A stretch of 64,000 nucleotides of DNA from Microbispora sp. ZYX-F-249 (GTDB lineage Bacteria > Actinomycetota > Actinomycetes > Streptosporangiales > Streptosporangiaceae). The position numbers and the translations under genes are program-made. This document shows, piece after piece, positions 7,584-18,600 of the stretch. The DNA lies in assembly GCF_039649665.1 (NCBI RefSeq), contig NZ_JBDJAW010000032.1, forward strand, positions 1 through 64,000, in the 5' to 3' direction. Numbering within the stretch: position 1 is the stretch's first letter; every line of letters begins with the position of its first letter. Below the pieces are notes generated by a model that was not told where the DNA came from, searched no databases, and worked only from the letters and a program-made list of their open reading frames with translations.

Positions 7584-9319
7584 CGAGGGCGGTGGGACCG
7601 CGCACCGGGTTCACTCCGCACGGCGCGACCGGAGCATGGGTGGCGCTCTTCGCGGGGTGGGGCGTCGTGGCCCTCTTCGGTCTCATCTGGATTGCGGCCC
7701 ACGTCGCGGCCAGTCTGTTCGGCGGGCGGGTCCGCGAGTTCGGCACCGACTTCGCGTGGCGTGTGATCGAAGGCCGTACGGCTTCCGCGTGGCCCGGCAC
7801 CCCGACGCTTGGCGTTGTGGTCGTTGCCGCCGTCCTCGTCACAGCTGCGCTCGCCCTTGTCGTGGCCGGCTGGTGGTTCGTCATCGGTCGGCTGCCCGAT
7901 CCGGTGGATCCGGTGGCCGCGCTCGCGGACAATCCCGGCCTCGCCACGTTGAAGCCGGAGGCGGCGGGGAAGAAGGCCCGGGAGCTGCGGCCGTCCCTGT
8001 CCGGACCGGTGCTGGCCTGCGACATCGGGCTGGCGCTCGGCGACCTGATGCGCAGCGGACCCACGCTGTACGCCTCGTGGGAGGACACGATCGTGGCCTT
8101 CATGGCCCCCAGGTCGGGCAAGACGACGTGTCTGAGCATTCCGTATGTGCTCTCGGCTCCCGGACCGGTTATCGCAACGTCGAACAAGTCCGATCTATGG
8201 GCGGCCACCGCCACCCTTCGCGCCGCCGAAGGGACGGTGTGGCTGTTCGACCCGCAGCACATCACCTATCAGCCGCAGACCTGGTGGTGGGACCCGCTGC
8301 GCGGGCTCTCGACGGTGGAGGACGCTCACCGCCTCGCCGGGCACTTCGTCCTCACCGTCGACGACGGCACCAAGCGTGACCTGTGGGGACCTGCCGCGCA
8401 GGACCTGCTGTGCGCGCTGTTCCTGGCCGCCGCGTCCTCCGGCCGCACGATGCGCGATGTCGCCAAATGGCTCGACACGCCTGCCGTACCCACGCCGGTC
8501 GAACTGCTGGAGGCCGCAGGCTTCTCCCTGCTCGCCTCGTCGCTGCGCGGCGCACAGAACGGCGCGGTCGAGACGCGCGACGGCATCTACCAGACCGCTC
8601 GTACGGCGGCCAAAGCGTTGCGCGACGAGGCGATCATCTCCTGGGTCACGCCGTCGGCCCTGCCGGTCTTCGACCCGAAGGCCTTCGCCGCCGGAACCGA
8701 CACCCTCTACCTGCTGTCGAAGTCGCGCTCGGCTGCCGCGCCGCTCATCGCCGCACTCACCGACACCGCGATGCGGTCCGCCGAACGCCGGGCCGAACGC
8801 ATGGGCGGCAGGCTCGACCCACCGATGGTCGTCTCCCTCGACGAGGCGGCCAACATCTGCCGGATCGCGGACCTGCCTGAGCTGTACAGCCACCTCGGCT
8901 CGCGCGGCATCGTCCCGGTGACGATCCTCCAGTCGTACGAGCAGGGCGTCACGGTGTGGGGCGAAGCCGGTATGGCCGCGATGTGGGGCGCGGCGACCCG
9001 CAAGGTCATTGGCGCGGGCGTCGACTCCCCGCGCCTGGCCCGCGACCTGGCCACGCTCGTCGGCCAGCACGACGTGCCCGTCCGTTCCGTCTCGTACGCC
9101 GACGGCCGGGCCTCGGAGCAGATCTCGCTGCGCCGACAGGACATCCTCGAACCCGCCGCCATCCGCGCGCTGCCGCCGGGGACCGCGCTGCTATTGGCCA
9201 CCGGCGGACGTCCCGCCCTGATCTCACTGCTCCCCTGGTACGAGAGCCGCGACGCCGACCGGATCCAGGCCTGCCGCGACCGGCTCGAACGGCTCATCGC
9301 GGAAGGAGCGGCACGATGA
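7580..9319 (+). CDS. VirD4/TraG-family type IV coupling protein
   Basis: At 579 aa, with two N-terminal membrane helices (about 19-45 and 77-102), it has the coupling-protein layout. The Walker A motif is APRSGKTT (176-183) and Walker B is MVVSLDEAANI. The sequence between 200 and 560 fits a TraG/TraD motor. Family knowledge: it docks the relaxase-DNA complex and pumps the strand into the T4SS. It overlaps the upstream ATPase and downstream DUF4913 gene by ATGA, so expression is coupled. Confidence 0.9.
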   Translation: MTRAVGPRTGFTPHGATGAWVALFAGWGVVALFGLIWIAAHVAASLFGGRVREFGTDFAWRVIEGRTASAWPGTPTLGVVVVAAVLVTAALALVVAGWWFVIGRLPDPVDPVAALADNPGLATLKPEAAGKKARELRPSLSGPVLACDIGLALGDLMRSGPTLYASWEDTIVAFMAPRSGKTTCLSIPYVLSAPGPVIATSNKSDLWAATATLRAAEGTVWLFDPQHITYQPQTWWWDPLRGLSTVEDAHRLAGHFVLTVDDGTKRDLWGPAAQDLLCALFLAAASSGRTMRDVAKWLDTPAVPTPVELLEAAGFSLLASSLRGAQNGAVETRDGIYQTARTAAKALRDEAIISWVTPSALPVFDPKAFAAGTDTLYLLSKSRSAAAPLIAALTDTAMRSAERRAERMGGRLDPPMVVSLDEAANICRIADLPELYSHLGSRGIVPVTILQSYEQGVTVWGEAGMAAMWGAATRKVIGAGVDSPRLARDLATLVGQHDVPVRSVSYADGRASEQISLRRQDILEPAAIRALPPGTALLLATGGRPALISLLPWYESRDADRIQACRDRLERLIAEGAAR

Positions 9320-9708
9320 CCGAACCGGTCTACGAGACCGTCGAAGAATGGGTGACCGAGCGGTTCGTCCCCATGTACCGGCGGACACTCGGCGGCGAGT
9401 TCCGCTGGTGCCCCCAGTGGTGGAGGCACGCCGAGGCCATCTCCCGGCTCACGGCGCTGTGGCATGCATGGGAGGCGCTGCGCCTGGAAGCCGGCACCGG
9501 CATGGGCGTGTGGTACCGCGACCACCTTGACCACCAACTGCCCATCCTGCTTGGTGCCCGCGGCCCCTTCTACCAGTGCAGCGAGGACGAGCACCTCGAA
9601 CCCCACCTGGCCAACGTCGAACCCGCCCCACCTGGCTGGTGGGGGTCTTCCACAGAATCCGTTTCGGATGGTCCGGCGGATGAGCCCGAGCTCGACAGTC
9701 ATGTCTGA
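9316..9708 (+). CDS. DUF4913 family protein
   Basis: A 130-residue soluble protein with the Trp-rich signature WCPQWWRHAEAISRLTALWHAWEALR, diagnostic of DUF4913. Members are commonly found just after the TraG-like coupling gene in actinobacterial conjugative elements. The molecular role is unknown; an accessory to the coupling protein is inferred from the fixed gene order. ATG 9316 overlaps the coupling gene's stop. Confidence 0.8.
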   Translation: MTEPVYETVEEWVTERFVPMYRRTLGGEFRWCPQWWRHAEAISRLTALWHAWEALRLEAGTGMGVWYRDHLDHQLPILLGARGPFYQCSEDEHLEPHLANVEPAPPGWWGSSTESVSDGPADEPELDSHV

Positions 9709-9724
9709 ATCACTAGGAGGTCTC

Positions 9725-10126
9725 GTGTCCCTGATCGATGAGCTGTCCAAGGCGCATGCCGAGTTGGAGGCATGGCGCGACGTCGACACCGCTCTGCACG
9801 CGTTCCTGGTCGCATCGGAGGCGGCCCGGGCTATGGAGGGCGCGAGCGCCCCAGAGGAGTTTCCGGCATGGGTCTCGGCCGGAAGCGCCGCGTTCGAGGG
9901 CGCGTCGGCGCTGAGGTCGGTTCCCGCCACGGCTTACGACATGCCGTTGGTCTTCAAGGACGCCGACGACCGGTCTGCTGTCACAGAAGCCATGGCTGCC
10001 CTGGGCGGGCTCCTCCGCGAGGTGATGGCCGAGAGGGCTCTCGATCTGAAGACCCCGGACGCTCGGCTTGCCGCGCTGACCGCCTCACGTTGCGGCACCC
10101 GCATTCAGCTTTTCCTGGGCGGGTGA
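9725..10126 (+). CDS. Small helical protein of unknown function, transfer operon
   Basis: The GTG at 9725 follows a perfect AGGAGG (9715-9720), which favours it over an upstream ATG at 9701. The 133-residue product is acidic and mostly helical, with Ala/Glu-rich amphipathic segments and no recognised motif. The gene follows the DUF4913 gene and precedes a 523-aa unknown by 6 bp, so all three are probably co-transcribed with the T4SS. I do not recognise a family. Confidence 0.6.
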   Translation: MSLIDELSKAHAELEAWRDVDTALHAFLVASEAARAMEGASAPEEFPAWVSAGSAAFEGASALRSVPATAYDMPLVFKDADDRSAVTEAMAALGGLLREVMAERALDLKTPDARLAALTASRCGTRIQLFLGG

Positions 10127-10132
10127 GCGGCC

Positions 10133-11704
10133 ATGGCAACGGTCTTCGGCGACTTCTTGCGTGAGGCGTCCGAGCAGATGAACACCGCCGTCTATTGCGC
10201 TGAGCGCTCTATTTCCGGTGTCGCCGCCATCGCGACGATCGAGCCGGCGCGCCGGATGACGACGGTCCTGCTCCGATACTTGAACGATCTCGCGCCCGAA
10301 CGCACCCCCGCGCACGAGCGGCTGTCCCACCTGTGGGACCGGGTGAACCATCCGCGCGTCCTGCTTCAGGAAGCCGACGTGATCCTGCGCGACCTCGACC
10401 GGCAACTCGCCGACCGGAATCGCAACACCGCGCATCCCGTCCCGGTCCATGTCGCCGGCGCCGCGCTCGCCCTCGGCACCGGCCATGACCTGCTGAAGAC
10501 GCACTACAACCCGCGATCGGACTGGGCGAACGCGATTGAGGACATGGGCGTCCGGCACGCGGTGCTGGACACCGTGGCACGCCAGGCACAGCTCCTCGGC
10601 CGAGTCATGAAGGCGGCCCGAGCCGAAGTGCGCAGGGCGGGCCTGGACAGCGTGCGACTCGACCGGTTGGTGACCGCCCTGCAGACCGCGGGCGACATCG
10701 CCTTCCGGGTGACGCCGCCGGGAGCCACCGAGACGCTGGCCGCCGTACCCCTCAGGGCGACCCAGCCGCCCTCGGCGCTACCTACGACCGCTTCCGTCGA
10801 GCAGCTCTGCGCCGGGATCACCACGAACGCCGAGGGCATACGCACGGCCCAGCCCGAGGCGGGAGGACAGCTGTCGTCCGCGGACTGTCGACGCAACGCC
10901 ACCGCCGCTGTCGTGGCCCTCCACTGCGCCTACCAGGCCGTCACAATGCTGACCCGGCGGCACACCGAACTGCATCCCGCTCGCGAACTACTTGTCCGCC
11001 GCACGCTACGCCTGTCCGCGGAAGGCCTTCACCGTGTGCTCGACCGCTGGCAGGCCGTACGGCACCGTTGGCAGCGGCTCCTGTTCGACCAGCGGCGTCC
11101 AGGCCCCGCGGATCACCTTGACCAGATGACCATCCGCATGGGCCGTCTCATCTCGACCAACCCGGAGTGGACTTTCGAGCTGCGGAACCTGCCGACGCTG
11201 AAGTCCCCCGCCGAGCTCGCGCCGACAACCGCGGACATGTCGCAGATTCTGCTTTCCATCCGGCACGCCGCAGAAGCCCTCGCCGTACTCGGCCAACGCG
11301 ATTTGGCTCAGGTCACCGCCCCTGGCCAGATCGAAACAATCCACACGATGTCGAGAACCACCGCTGCCGTGAACGGCCAGGTGGGAGCCTCCGGGGTACG
11401 AACTCTTGTGAGCTCATACCGAGACGTCATCGGCTACACGAACGCGGTGCTTGCGGATCTGAATCGAGCCGCTCTCGATACGGCCACTCCTGCGGAGCGT
11501 CCGCGCGTCATGGTCGCGCTGTCCATCCTCGACCGCCGCCGAAATCCCGCCCTGGTCTCGGCACTCTTCGACGACACCGTGGTCAACAGAGCGACGGCAT
11601 CGCAGTACACCTCGAACATTCCGGGCGCTCCCCTCAGCGTGGTAACGGCAGCCTCAAGATCCAATAGGGACGGCGGGCGGCAGGGAAGCAAGCCAGCGAG
11701 GTAG
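10133..11704 (+). CDS. Large helical protein of unknown function, end of transfer operon
   Basis: A 523-residue, largely alpha-helical soluble protein rich in Ala, Arg and Leu, with no signal peptide, membrane helix or catalytic motif that I recognise. Heptad-like patterns occur through residues 150-330. It closes the rightward transfer operon. Its position suggests a cytoplasmic partner of the conjugation machine or of mating-pair regulation, but this is context only. The 3' end (from about 11640) runs into a stretch without clear coding. Confidence 0.6.
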   Translation: MATVFGDFLREASEQMNTAVYCAERSISGVAAIATIEPARRMTTVLLRYLNDLAPERTPAHERLSHLWDRVNHPRVLLQEADVILRDLDRQLADRNRNTAHPVPVHVAGAALALGTGHDLLKTHYNPRSDWANAIEDMGVRHAVLDTVARQAQLLGRVMKAARAEVRRAGLDSVRLDRLVTALQTAGDIAFRVTPPGATETLAAVPLRATQPPSALPTTASVEQLCAGITTNAEGIRTAQPEAGGQLSSADCRRNATAAVVALHCAYQAVTMLTRRHTELHPARELLVRRTLRLSAEGLHRVLDRWQAVRHRWQRLLFDQRRPGPADHLDQMTIRMGRLISTNPEWTFELRNLPTLKSPAELAPTTADMSQILLSIRHAAEALAVLGQRDLAQVTAPGQIETIHTMSRTTAAVNGQVGASGVRTLVSSYRDVIGYTNAVLADLNRAALDTATPAERPRVMVALSILDRRRNPALVSALFDDTVVNRATASQYTSNIPGAPLSVVTAASRSNRDGGRQGSKPAR

Positions 11705-12262
11705 TGGCAGGGAGCGACGCCCGCTGCCCCTCCGGGGTCTCAGTCATCGCCGAGATGCGCATCCCAAGGGCGCACTCGCGGGCACTATAGAACTGCCAGC
11801 CGGGCGGCGCCGAAGTCAGGACGGGTCCGGCTGCCACCTGTGAGGCGGGCGTAACCCGCGGGCGGGACTGGCCTATCGGAAAGCGTTGAAGCGGTACTCC
11901 GTCATCGACATCCTCCTCGTCCACACGTCCAGTTCGCACCATCCGCCACAGAAGCAAATAACCGCTTCAGAGCGACGGTCTATGCCGCCTCATCAGGACG
12001 CCGGTCTGTCTGGCTGCCTCCAGCAACAACTGTCCTGAACCACTACGTCCTGAGGTGGCCTCCGAGAAACACCAGAGGTCACCTCGGATCAAGAGGCCTG
12101 CTGCCGTAGCATGCGCTCTCGCAATTCGATCGGATCGAAACCGCAGTCAGCGAACACCTGGCGCGCGCGATCGAGAGGCGCCTCGCTCATGTGGATCGCC
12201 TTGCCGACGAGGCCGGGAGCGGAGGAAATGTCGGCCGAGGAGAAACGGGATTCAGGGGGTGC
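11705..12262. other. Long non-coding stretch before the transposase remnant
   Basis: No convincing gene. Open frames on both strands lack ribosome sites and family signals. A 65-codon leftward frame at 12089-12286 has plausible composition but no neighbours or motif. The stretch separates the transfer operon from the Tc locus and is best read as an insertion or decay junction. Confidence 0.4.
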
Positions 12263-12370
12263 GGCATCAACAGGCTCAAACGCCACCGCACTGTCGCCAC
12301 CCGCTACGACAAACTCGCCGTCCGCTACGAAGCCACGGTCCTCATCGCCGCGATCAACGAATGGCTCTGA
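12263..12370 (+). pseudogene. 3' remnant of an IS5-family transposase
   Basis: The frame starting at 12263 reads GINRLKRHRTVATRYDKLAV and continues to AAINEWL and a stop at 12368-12370. This is the conserved C-terminal end of IS5-type DDE transposases (NRLK...ATRYDKLA motif). Everything upstream, including the catalytic DDE residues, is missing, so only about 35 codons remain. It marks past insertion-sequence activity at the edge of the toxin locus. Confidence 0.7.
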
Positions 12371-12630
12371 CCGACTGTGATACAGGCCCTAGGAGCACGG
12401 CGCTGAGGATGCCTGCCAGCCCCTTCGACCGGCCGTGATCGGACGCCTCGGCGCCTCCGGCCGCTGGGCCGGGCCGGCGCGGCCGGCCCGTGCCGGCTTC
12501 TTCCCGCGCGCTCTGCCCATGTTGCTGGTTCCTCCACGATTGATCATCGAGACCAGAGTAGGCACAGGCCTGAGCCCGCAGCAGCGGTTTGCGGGTATTC
12601 ACCAGGCGCGCCCGCGACGGCGGCGCCCCG
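12371..12630. other. Spacer between the IS remnant and the TcBC gene
   Basis: A GC-rich stretch without a gene. It contains overlapping GGGCCGGC/GCCGGCCC palindromes near 12470-12490 that could fold as a terminator for the leftward toxin gene, though no T-run follows on that strand. Confidence 0.3.
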
Positions 12631-15600
12631 TCACGGAGGGAGCTGGACCTCCTCGTCCTTTTTGCGAAGCACAGAGTCGGACACGGCCGGCCGGGTGTCC
12701 AGCGGCGCGTCATCCACCTGGATTCTCGTCATCAGCCGGCGTCCCTCCACGCTGTCGTAGTCCACGTACGTCTTCGTCCCGATCTTCAGCCGGAACACGG
12801 TGTCAGCGGTCCGCTCCTCCAGCGCCGCGCCCGTGGCCGGCGCCTCGACCCACACTCCGCGCCCGCCGAAGAACCGTCCCACGGCCGTCAGGGTGGGCTT
12901 CGACGTTCCGATATTGCAGCCGATGAAGGAGATCGTCGTCTGGTCCGTGCTCTTCTGCTGCAACGTGCGCAGGTCCAAGCGGAGGTCGGGTGACCGCGCG
13001 GCGGCCGCCAGGCTCTGCGGACTCTGCCAGGCATGCTCCTTGCCAGAGTTCAGCGGGAACCAGACCCGGCTCTCCACCGTGCGTCCCTGCCTGTTGGTGA
13101 GTTCGAGACCGTGGGTGATGATCACCACCCGGCCGATCGTGTCGTCGGGCCCCAGTTGCCCGGCCAGCTTGGCGACCGCGCCGGGCAGGTCGTCCACCAC
13201 GATGATGGCCGCGTCGGAGAGGTGGCGCTCCGCATACGACGTCGACAGCTGGGCGATGGTCTCCGCGACCCGGCGTTCCTTCTTGCTGTCGTTGCGCTGC
13301 AGGGCGGAGGGCGAGAGCAGGATGGTGAAGTTCTTCTCCTCCAGCCCGATCAGGTCGGTGAATTTGATCGGGTTCGCGCGCACGTACAGATACGGGTTCG
13401 AGGCGTCGGGCGTCACGAGGGCGAGCGGGTCGGCGCTGATCCACCGGCCGAGGCGGGGACAGTAGTAGCGCGCCCCGAAATAGTAGAGGCCGGTCTCCTC
13501 GTCGAATTCCTTGCCCGCGTAGCGGTAGGTGTCGCCCGCGCCCAGGCTGGTCTCCCCGTACGGGGCGAACTCCTCCTGGCCGGTCGGCCTGCCGTCCTCG
13601 CCGGTGGTCACGTTGGTGCTACCCAGATGGTCGCCGTGGTGGAAGGTGATCGACGCATGGCCGGCGGTCGTGGTGACCACGGCGATCCGCCGGCCGGCGT
13701 CGACCACGTGGGCGACCGTCCTGTCGGTGCGCTCTTCGAAGACGCCGTCGAGGTATCTGGTCTCGCGTGCCTCGGCGACTTTTCGCACCCGCAGGCCGGC
13801 GCTGTCGTAGGCGTAGCTTGTCTGTCCCGCACCCACCATGCGGTCGGCGTGGTCCCAGTCCAGCCGCAGCGTGCCCATCCGGGTCATGTTGCCGCCGGCA
13901 TCGTGGTCGAACGCGGTGGCGTCCCGCGTGAGCAACAGGTTCGTGCCCGGCCTGTAGGTGTGGACACTGGTCCAGGGCGGATCCAGGCTCGACTCGGCGA
14001 CGATGTTGGAGACCCGGTCGTAGTCGTAGTGCCGCCGGTAGGAGGCGCCCTCGGCGGAGGTGAGCCGGTAGAGCGCGTCGTAGCTGTGCTCCCTGGTGTT
14101 GTTCACGTGTCCCGGGCCGGTCGGCACGTGGTCGATGATGCCGATGACGTTGCCGATCGGGTCGTAGGCGTACTCCAGGTCCTGGATCGTGCCGCCCAGG
14201 GCGTCGCGGGTGGTCAGCCGCAGCAGGCGACAGGTGAGCGGTTCGTAGGCGTAGCCGGTGACGACGCCGTTGCCGTAGCGGATCACGGTGCGCTCGCCGC
14301 GGGCGTTGTAGTCGACGCCGGCGACGCACACGCGATCGCCGAGGGTAATCCGTTCGAGCAGGCCGGCCTCGTTGTAGGCGTAGCGGGCCACCGAGCCGTC
14401 CGGGTAGGCCAGTTCGGTAAGGTTGCCCATAGCGTCGTAGCCTGTGCCGACCGGGTAGCCGGGGCCGGGTTCGAGCAGGTCTTCCTGGCCGCTGTCTGGC
14501 CAGTGCGCCGGCAACAGGGCGGCGGGGAGCATCCGCCGGTTCTTCCTGGCAGGCTCGCCATTGAGGTCATAGCTCTCGACGGTGATCTGGCCGGCGCCAT
14601 CGTAGCTGCGCACCAGCCTGCCGAGCTGGTTGGCCCGGCGCGCCTGCTCGGCGGTGACGCCATCGAGTCGGTCGTAGAGGTGCCACTCGCGCAGCGTGAA
14701 CGGGCGGCTGGCGCCGTCCCGCGCCCTGACCTGGACCGGTCGGCCGAGCACGTCGTACGAGGTGATCGTCCGCGCTCCCTTGGAGTCCCCGGACTCGGCC
14801 ACGGAGCCGGCGGCGTCCAGAACCACGATCCGCGTCCCCGCGTCCAGGTGCCGGGTGCGCACCCGGCGGCCGAGCAGGTCGTAGCCATAGCTCAGCACCT
14901 GCCTGCCGTACGGGTCGGTGACCGTCAGGAGCCGGTCCAGCGGGTCGTAGGCGTACCGGGTGGGCTGGCCGTCCTCGATCGACTCGGTCAGGCGTCCCCA
15001 GACGTCGGCAATCTCGACCTTGGGTGTGTCCAAGTGATCGCCGATCTTGAGGGCGGCCACCTCCGCGTTCGTCCGCTCGACCAGCCTGCCGTCGGCCTCG
15101 TAGCGCCGGGCCCCGGTGTCGTTCTCGTCGTGCCTTTCGGTCCGCCACGGGCCGTCGATGACCACCCGGCGGAACGAGCCGTCCGGATTCACCTGGACGG
15201 TTGGCCGCCCCAGCGGGTCGTATCCCAGCACGGTCGGCACGCCGGCACCGGTGACCGGCTCGTAGGCGGACGTCGTGCTGAAGAACGGCTCGTACCGCTC
15301 CACGAGCCAGCCCTTGTCGTTGTACACCTGCCGCCCGCTCACCGCCCACCGCGCCGGCCCGCCCGGCGCCGCCGGTTCCGCCGTGACCTTGCGCTGCAAC
15401 GACCGGCCCATGCCGTCGTAGTACTCCAGGCTCCGCACCAGCCGGTCGCCGCCGTGCTCGGCGCGCTGCCACACCGCGGCCGCGATCGGCGAGCCGTCGC
15501 GGTCGAAGGCGTGCAGGTCGTAGGCGTACCGGGTGGTGGGCCGGCCCAGCGTGTCCCCCTCCCACCGGCCGCCGGTGAGCGGCTTGCCCTTGACCGCCGT

Positions 15601-18600
15601 CGCCGTGAGCAGGCCGAGCGGGTCGAACGCGTACTCCGTCAGGTTCCCGTTCGCGTCGCGCACGAGCCGCGGCGCGAGCGCCTGGAGGTCGATCGACTCC
15701 ACCGAGACCGCGTGACCGGCGGCATCGGTGACCCGGACGGGGAACAGGTGGTGGTCCTCGTCGTAGTCGATCGTCGTCTCGTTGCCCATCGCGTCCAGCA
15801 CGCCGACGATCAGGCCGAACCGCCGGTCCCAGCGGTTGCGCACGGTACGCGCCCACCAGCCGTCGGCCTCGCGCGCGTAGCCGAGCCCGGCCAGGTCCGC
15901 GAGCGCTTCCGGCGGGCGCGGGTGGCCGCCCGACGCCGGGTCGGGGTAGAGCGCCGCGATCGAGGCGTCGGTCAGCACCAGCGATTCAGTACGGGTCAGA
16001 TTGCCCCGCTCCACCTCGCCGACCGGCAGTCCGACGTAGTCAACTCCGTCGTAGTGGTGCCTCGTGCGGCCCAGCACCTCGGCGTCCACCGTGCAGAACG
16101 CCGTCCAGTCCGGCTCCCGCCCGCCGTCCAGATAGTCCCGCAGGATCGCGCGGTCCGCGGCCGACGGCAGACGGATCAGCGTCTCGGCCGGGCGGTCCTT
16201 GACGTGGCCGCCCGGCGAATCGGCGTAGGCGGTGTCGGTGACGACGACCAGCGGGTCCGCGGCGTCGCCCACCCTGATCTGGCGTGTCACGTTGCCGTGA
16301 TCGTCGTGCTCGAAGATCAGGCGGGTCACCCTGGCGGTGTCGGAGCGCTCGGTCTGGCGGGTCACGCTCTCGCCCTGCACCGGGACGTGCACATCTGGCG
16401 CGACCGTCCGCACCTGATAGCGGTGCTCGGTGATCACATAGGGACGGTCGGGGGCGCCGAGCTCGGCCAGCTCTGTCCGCAGCACCGCGCCCCACAGCGC
16501 GCGCGCCTCGGCCGGCCGCCCGGAGCCGCGGCCGACGTGGTACCAGGTCCTGGTCATCGTGGGCGGCGAGAAGTGGCGTCCGGCCTCGCGCGGGACCCCG
16601 TCCGCTGCCGCTTGCGGGCCGGGTCTCGGGTGCTCCTCGAACGTCTCGCTGTCGGTCTGGTCGACCCGCGCGAACCCGCGGAACTCGCGCTCGCGCCCGT
16701 CCCAGTGGCCGTCGCGGTAGCGGTAGGCGATCGTCCGCCTCCCGCCAGACAGCCGGTCCACCGTCTTTACGCGCGCCACGACCTGCACGGGGAACGGCAG
16801 CCGCGTCGCCCACGCCCACCCCGCTGCCAGGTCCGCGCAGAAGTACGCTGTGGACGGCGCGTACTCGATCCTGGTCGTGGCCCCCACATGGCCGTCGACC
16901 ACGTTCAGCAGGTACGGCTTGGTCCCCTCAGTGAAATCCAGATACCGGTAGCCGCCGCCCTGCCGATCCGCGGTCCAGAGCAACCCGGCGGTGCCGGTCC
17001 CCTTCATGTCCGCGGTCCTGATCACGTCGATGTCACGCACGGCCGGCGTCCCGCGGACCACCTGGCGCTCGCTCCACCCGTTGCCGCTCTGGTTGATCCA
17101 GTAGCGCACCTCGTCGAAGCCGACGTAGATGAGGTCGGCGTAGCCGTCGCCGTCGATGTCGGCCAGGAACAGGCGCGCGGGGTCGTAGTCGCGCGGCAGT
17201 TCGGGAGACCCCCGCATGGTGATGCGCCGGCCCCATCGTCCGTAACCGAGGTTGGGCCAGTACTCGACGCGCCGGTCGTGGATGGTGACGAGGTCCTGGA
17301 GGTCTCCGCTCATGGCCGCCAGCCGCACGCGCCGGTCCGGGGCAGAGAGCACGACGTCGGTGAAGTCCGGCAGCGGGCCGCGGGCGACGTGGGTCACCTC
17401 CTCGGCCCAGCCGTCGGCGCCCCGGTTGTAGGCGACAACCATGTGGTGGCCGCCGGTGTCCAGGGCGTCCACCCGGCCGTCGCCGTCCATGTCGACGAGC
17501 GCCACTGCGGGGTCGGTCAGGTCGATGGCCGGGGCGCGGCGGGGGCGGACCATCGTCGCCCAGCGGGCCTCGAACTCCGTGGGGAAGTAACCGTTGAGCG
17601 GGCCCTTGGTGACGAGCAGGTCGGCCGAGCCGGTCCCGTCCATGTCGGCGAACCGGACGCCGTCGTCGGCCAGCGTGATTCCCGCTGGGGCGTCGGTCAT
17701 CGGGCGCGGCCGGGCGAACCGGCATTCGCCGAGGTTGCGCCAGTAGCGCACGCCCTCGGCGGAGGTGTGCACCACGTCGGGCAGCCCGCCGCCGTGCAGA
17801 TCGACCAGTTCGTACTCCTCATGGTCGAGAGCCCGGTCCGGCCCGTCCCCGCCGTCCGCGCTGAACGTCTCGAAGCTGGCGTGTCCCGGCCGGAAGGCGG
17901 TGTAACCGAACGTCAGCGGCGGCATGGACCGGGTCAGCACCCGGCCCCGCGAGTCCGTCCGGTGACCGGTCATCGTGATCCCGGCCAGCAGTGAGACCAG
18001 GTTGAGCGGCATGTCGTCCGTCACATACCGCAGGCGGTAGGAGCGGATCAGAACGTCGTCTGCCTTGATCAGGATCTGCTCGCAGCGCCGCGTCGTCCTG
18101 ATCTCGAATCCGCTGCGATAGGTGGAGAACGGGTCGGGGCGCTCGCCGTACTCGAACTCGACGGAGTAGCGCGCGTAGCGGATCGCGACCAGGTAGAGCT
18201 GGTTGTCCTCGCGCCGGTAGGCGTAGCCGACGTGGTTGCCGTTGGGATCGCGGGTCTCGCTCAGCAGCCACGCGAACACCTCGTCCGGGCGGTCGCCGTT
18301 GCGGATCCGGCAGGTGTCGTCGGTGCCGTACAGGCTGGTCAGGCCGTTCCTGGCGGTCACCTCCCAGTGATCGCCGATCTGGAGGATCCGGGCGAACAGC
18401 CCGTCGACGCGCGGCCGGTAGCGGCGGCCCCGCGGCTCGTCGCCCACGTGGACCAGGGTCTCCGCACCCGACAGCAGGTACTCGTCGGTACCGCGGTAGC
18501 GCGGGATGCCCTTGGCCGTCCGCAGGCTGATCGCCGCGGTGTTCAGGCTCCAGCCCAAGCCGAAGGGGCCGTTCGGCTCGCCCGTGCCGTACGTCAGGGC

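Noticed and set aside
11634-11957. Leftward 107-codon frame after the transfer operon
   Set aside because: Overlaps the end of the 523-aa gene in antisense and shows no motif or ribosome site.
13033-17994. 1653-codon rightward open frame
   Set aside because: It is the antisense shadow of the TcBC gene, lacks any domain and reflects high GC with few stops.
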